Source: Acidobacteriota bacterium (GTDB lineage: Bacteria; Actinomycetota; Acidimicrobiia; Acidimicrobiales; Acidimicrobilacustridaceae). From it: 64,000 nt of DNA. This document shows, piece by piece, positions 62,976-64,000 of the stretch. Position numbers and translations under genes: made by a program. Positions within the stretch are counted from its first letter, which is position 1. Every line of letters begins with the position of its first letter. A model generated the notes under the pieces. That model saw nothing but the letters and a program-made list of their open reading frames with translations, was not told the origin of the DNA and did not search any database. The DNA lies in assembly GCA_018969405.1 (NCBI GenBank), contig JAGWYK010000005.1:1-64000 (forward strand), written 5' to 3'.

Positions 62976-64000
62976 GTGTCCATGCTGCCCTCCGAAGCCG
63001 ACGTCCTCGCCGCCCTGCGCGGCGTGATCGACCCCGAACTCGGGGCTGACATCGTCGAACTGGGCATGGCGCAGCGGGCCACCATCGGTTCCGACGGACA
63101 GGTGGTCGTCACCGTGGCGCTCACCACGGCGGGCTGTCCGCTCAAGGCCCAGCTCCGCCGCGAGATCGAGGCCCGGATCGAGGGGCTGCCCGGAGTCACC
63201 GGCGCCACCATCGACTGGACCGAGATGACCGCCGAGCAGAAGGCCCGGGCCATGGACGCCGCCCGTCTGCACGCCCGGTCCAACGCCGGACCCAACCGGG
63301 TGCCCTCGGGGGCGCGCGTGCTGGCCATCGCCTCCGGCAAGGGAGGCGTCGGCAAGTCCTCGGTCACGGCCAACCTCGCCGCCGCACTCGCCGATCGCGG
63401 ATTCGCCGTCGGTGTGATCGACGCCGACATCTGGGGCTTCTCCATCCCCCGGATGCTCGGCATCGAAGGACGCCTCGAGGCCCAGCTCGACGAGGAGGGC
63501 GAGCGGCGCATCGTGCCCCACTCCATCCCCGTCGGGTCCGGTCGTCTCGATGTGGTCTCGATGGGTCTGCTCGTCGACGACGAGACCGACGCGCTGATGT
63601 GGCGCGGGCTCGTGCTCAACCGCGCCGTGCAGCATTTCCTCGAGGATGTCGCGTGGGCCGGCGACCTCGACTACGTGGTCGTCGACATGCCTCCCGGCAC
63701 CGGTGACGTGCAGATGGGTCTGGCCCGCATGCTTCCGCAGTCGGAGATGATCGTGGTCACCACGCCCGCCGTCGGAGCCCAGCGTGTGGCCACCCGAGCG
63801 GTCACCATGGCCCGCAAGAGTCATCTCCATGTGCTCGGTGTCATCGAGAACATGAGTGCGTTCACCTGCAGCCACGGCGAACGACATGCGCTCTTCGGTG
63901 AGGGCGGGGGTGAGGCCCTCGCCGCCGAGGCCGGCGTGCCGTTCATCGGTGGCATCCCGCTGGAGCCGGCCGTGTCGCACGGCGGTGACACCGGTGCTCC
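62976..64000 (+). CDS. mrp: Mrp/ApbC P-loop ATPase, Fe-S cluster carrier (3' end outside window)
   Basis: About 341 codons before the window ends. The N-terminal DUF59/MIP18 domain (VLAALRGVIDPELGADIVELGM, TTAGCPLKAQLRREIEA) is followed by the P-loop IASGKGGVGKSSVTANLAAAL, the IDADIWGFSIPRML segment and DYVVVDMPPGTGDVQMG. The CxxC usual near residue 300 reads as AFTCSHGERH in this region, with one Cys visible. The GTG at 62976 is chosen for TAGCAT 7 bases upstream. It is divergent from the A-type carrier. Confidence 0.95.
   Translation, partial: MSMLPSEADVLAALRGVIDPELGADIVELGMAQRATIGSDGQVVVTVALTTAGCPLKAQLRREIEARIEGLPGVTGATIDWTEMTAEQKARAMDAARLHARSNAGPNRVPSGARVLAIASGKGGVGKSSVTANLAAALADRGFAVGVIDADIWGFSIPRMLGIEGRLEAQLDEEGERRIVPHSIPVGSGRLDVVSMGLLVDDETDALMWRGLVLNRAVQHFLEDVAWAGDLDYVVVDMPPGTGDVQMGLARMLPQSEMIVVTTPAVGAQRVATRAVTMARKSHLHVLGVIENMSAFTCSHGERHALFGEGGGEALAAEAGVPFIGGIPLEPAVSHGGDTGA

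Overview
The window is very GC-rich, gene-dense DNA from a member of the Actinomycetota, most likely class Acidimicrobiia (the class is an inference). Evidence includes GTG starts in many genes, mostly TGA stops, almost no intergenic space, an F420-dependent LLM oxidoreductase and an F420-associated DUF2342 metalloprotease, a SigR/RsrA-type sigma/zinc anti-sigma pair, a DUF4244 Flp-type pilin, and a gene order that follows the mycobacterial rlmB-ispF-ispD / disA-radA / clpC / coaX-panC-fol-hpt-tilS / topA / tad block. I see no phage, integrase, transposase or CRISPR. No gene-free stretch exceeds 300 bases; the longest is about 245 bases between glnA and glnA2.

Layout. 1-4.98 kb: a large secreted surface protein whose C-terminus lies outside the window, a small membrane-anchored exported protein and an orphan molybdopterin hydroxylase large subunit. 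5-17.7 kb: rlmB-ispF-ispD, a divergent Crp-like regulator, an LLM/enoyl-CoA hydratase/SDR catabolic trio, dienelactone hydrolase-disA-radA, an LppM-like lipoprotein and clpC. 17.9-36 kb: a polyprenyl diphosphate synthase faces a long minus-strand run for cofactor synthesis (coaX, nadC, nadB, panC, folK, folB, a phosphatase-like gene, folP, folE, hpt, tilS, DUF2342), preceded by a 44-residue membrane protein, rsrA, sigR and tRNA-Thr, then holB-tmk-MFS and topA. 36-49.4 kb: cupin, acyl-CoA dehydrogenase, NhaA, a STAS protein, an MrfA-type helicase, a compact Tad pilus operon, a HAD phosphatase, a 24-residue microprotein and a group 2 sigma factor. 49.4-59 kb: a nitrogen/glutamine block (nadE, glnE, an HNH lipoprotein, glnA, glnA2, a GlnR-like regulator) and cspA. 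59.3-64 kb: a small membrane protein, RidA, a fused and degenerate xanthine-dehydrogenase-like protein, a Tat thioredoxin-like lipoprotein, an A-type Fe-S carrier and the start of mrp.

How the parts work together. The 19-30 kb run makes folate, NAD and the pantothenate/CoA precursor and includes tRNA-Ile lysidylation and purine salvage. GlnE has its usual substrate glnA nearby, with the adenylylation tyrosine present; the neighbouring GlnA2 lacks that site, and a phosphorylation-independent GlnR-like regulator follows it. The first gene of many transcription units has a TANNNT-like -10 hexamer only 5-8 bases before its start codon, which predicts widespread leaderless transcription. In four places the stop codon of the upstream gene supplies the first three bases of that hexamer. 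The most unusual genes are the fused 2Fe-2S/molybdopterin-like protein, the phosphatase-fold protein with Ser in place of the catalytic Cys inside the folate operon, and a sigR gene that begins three bases after a tRNA.
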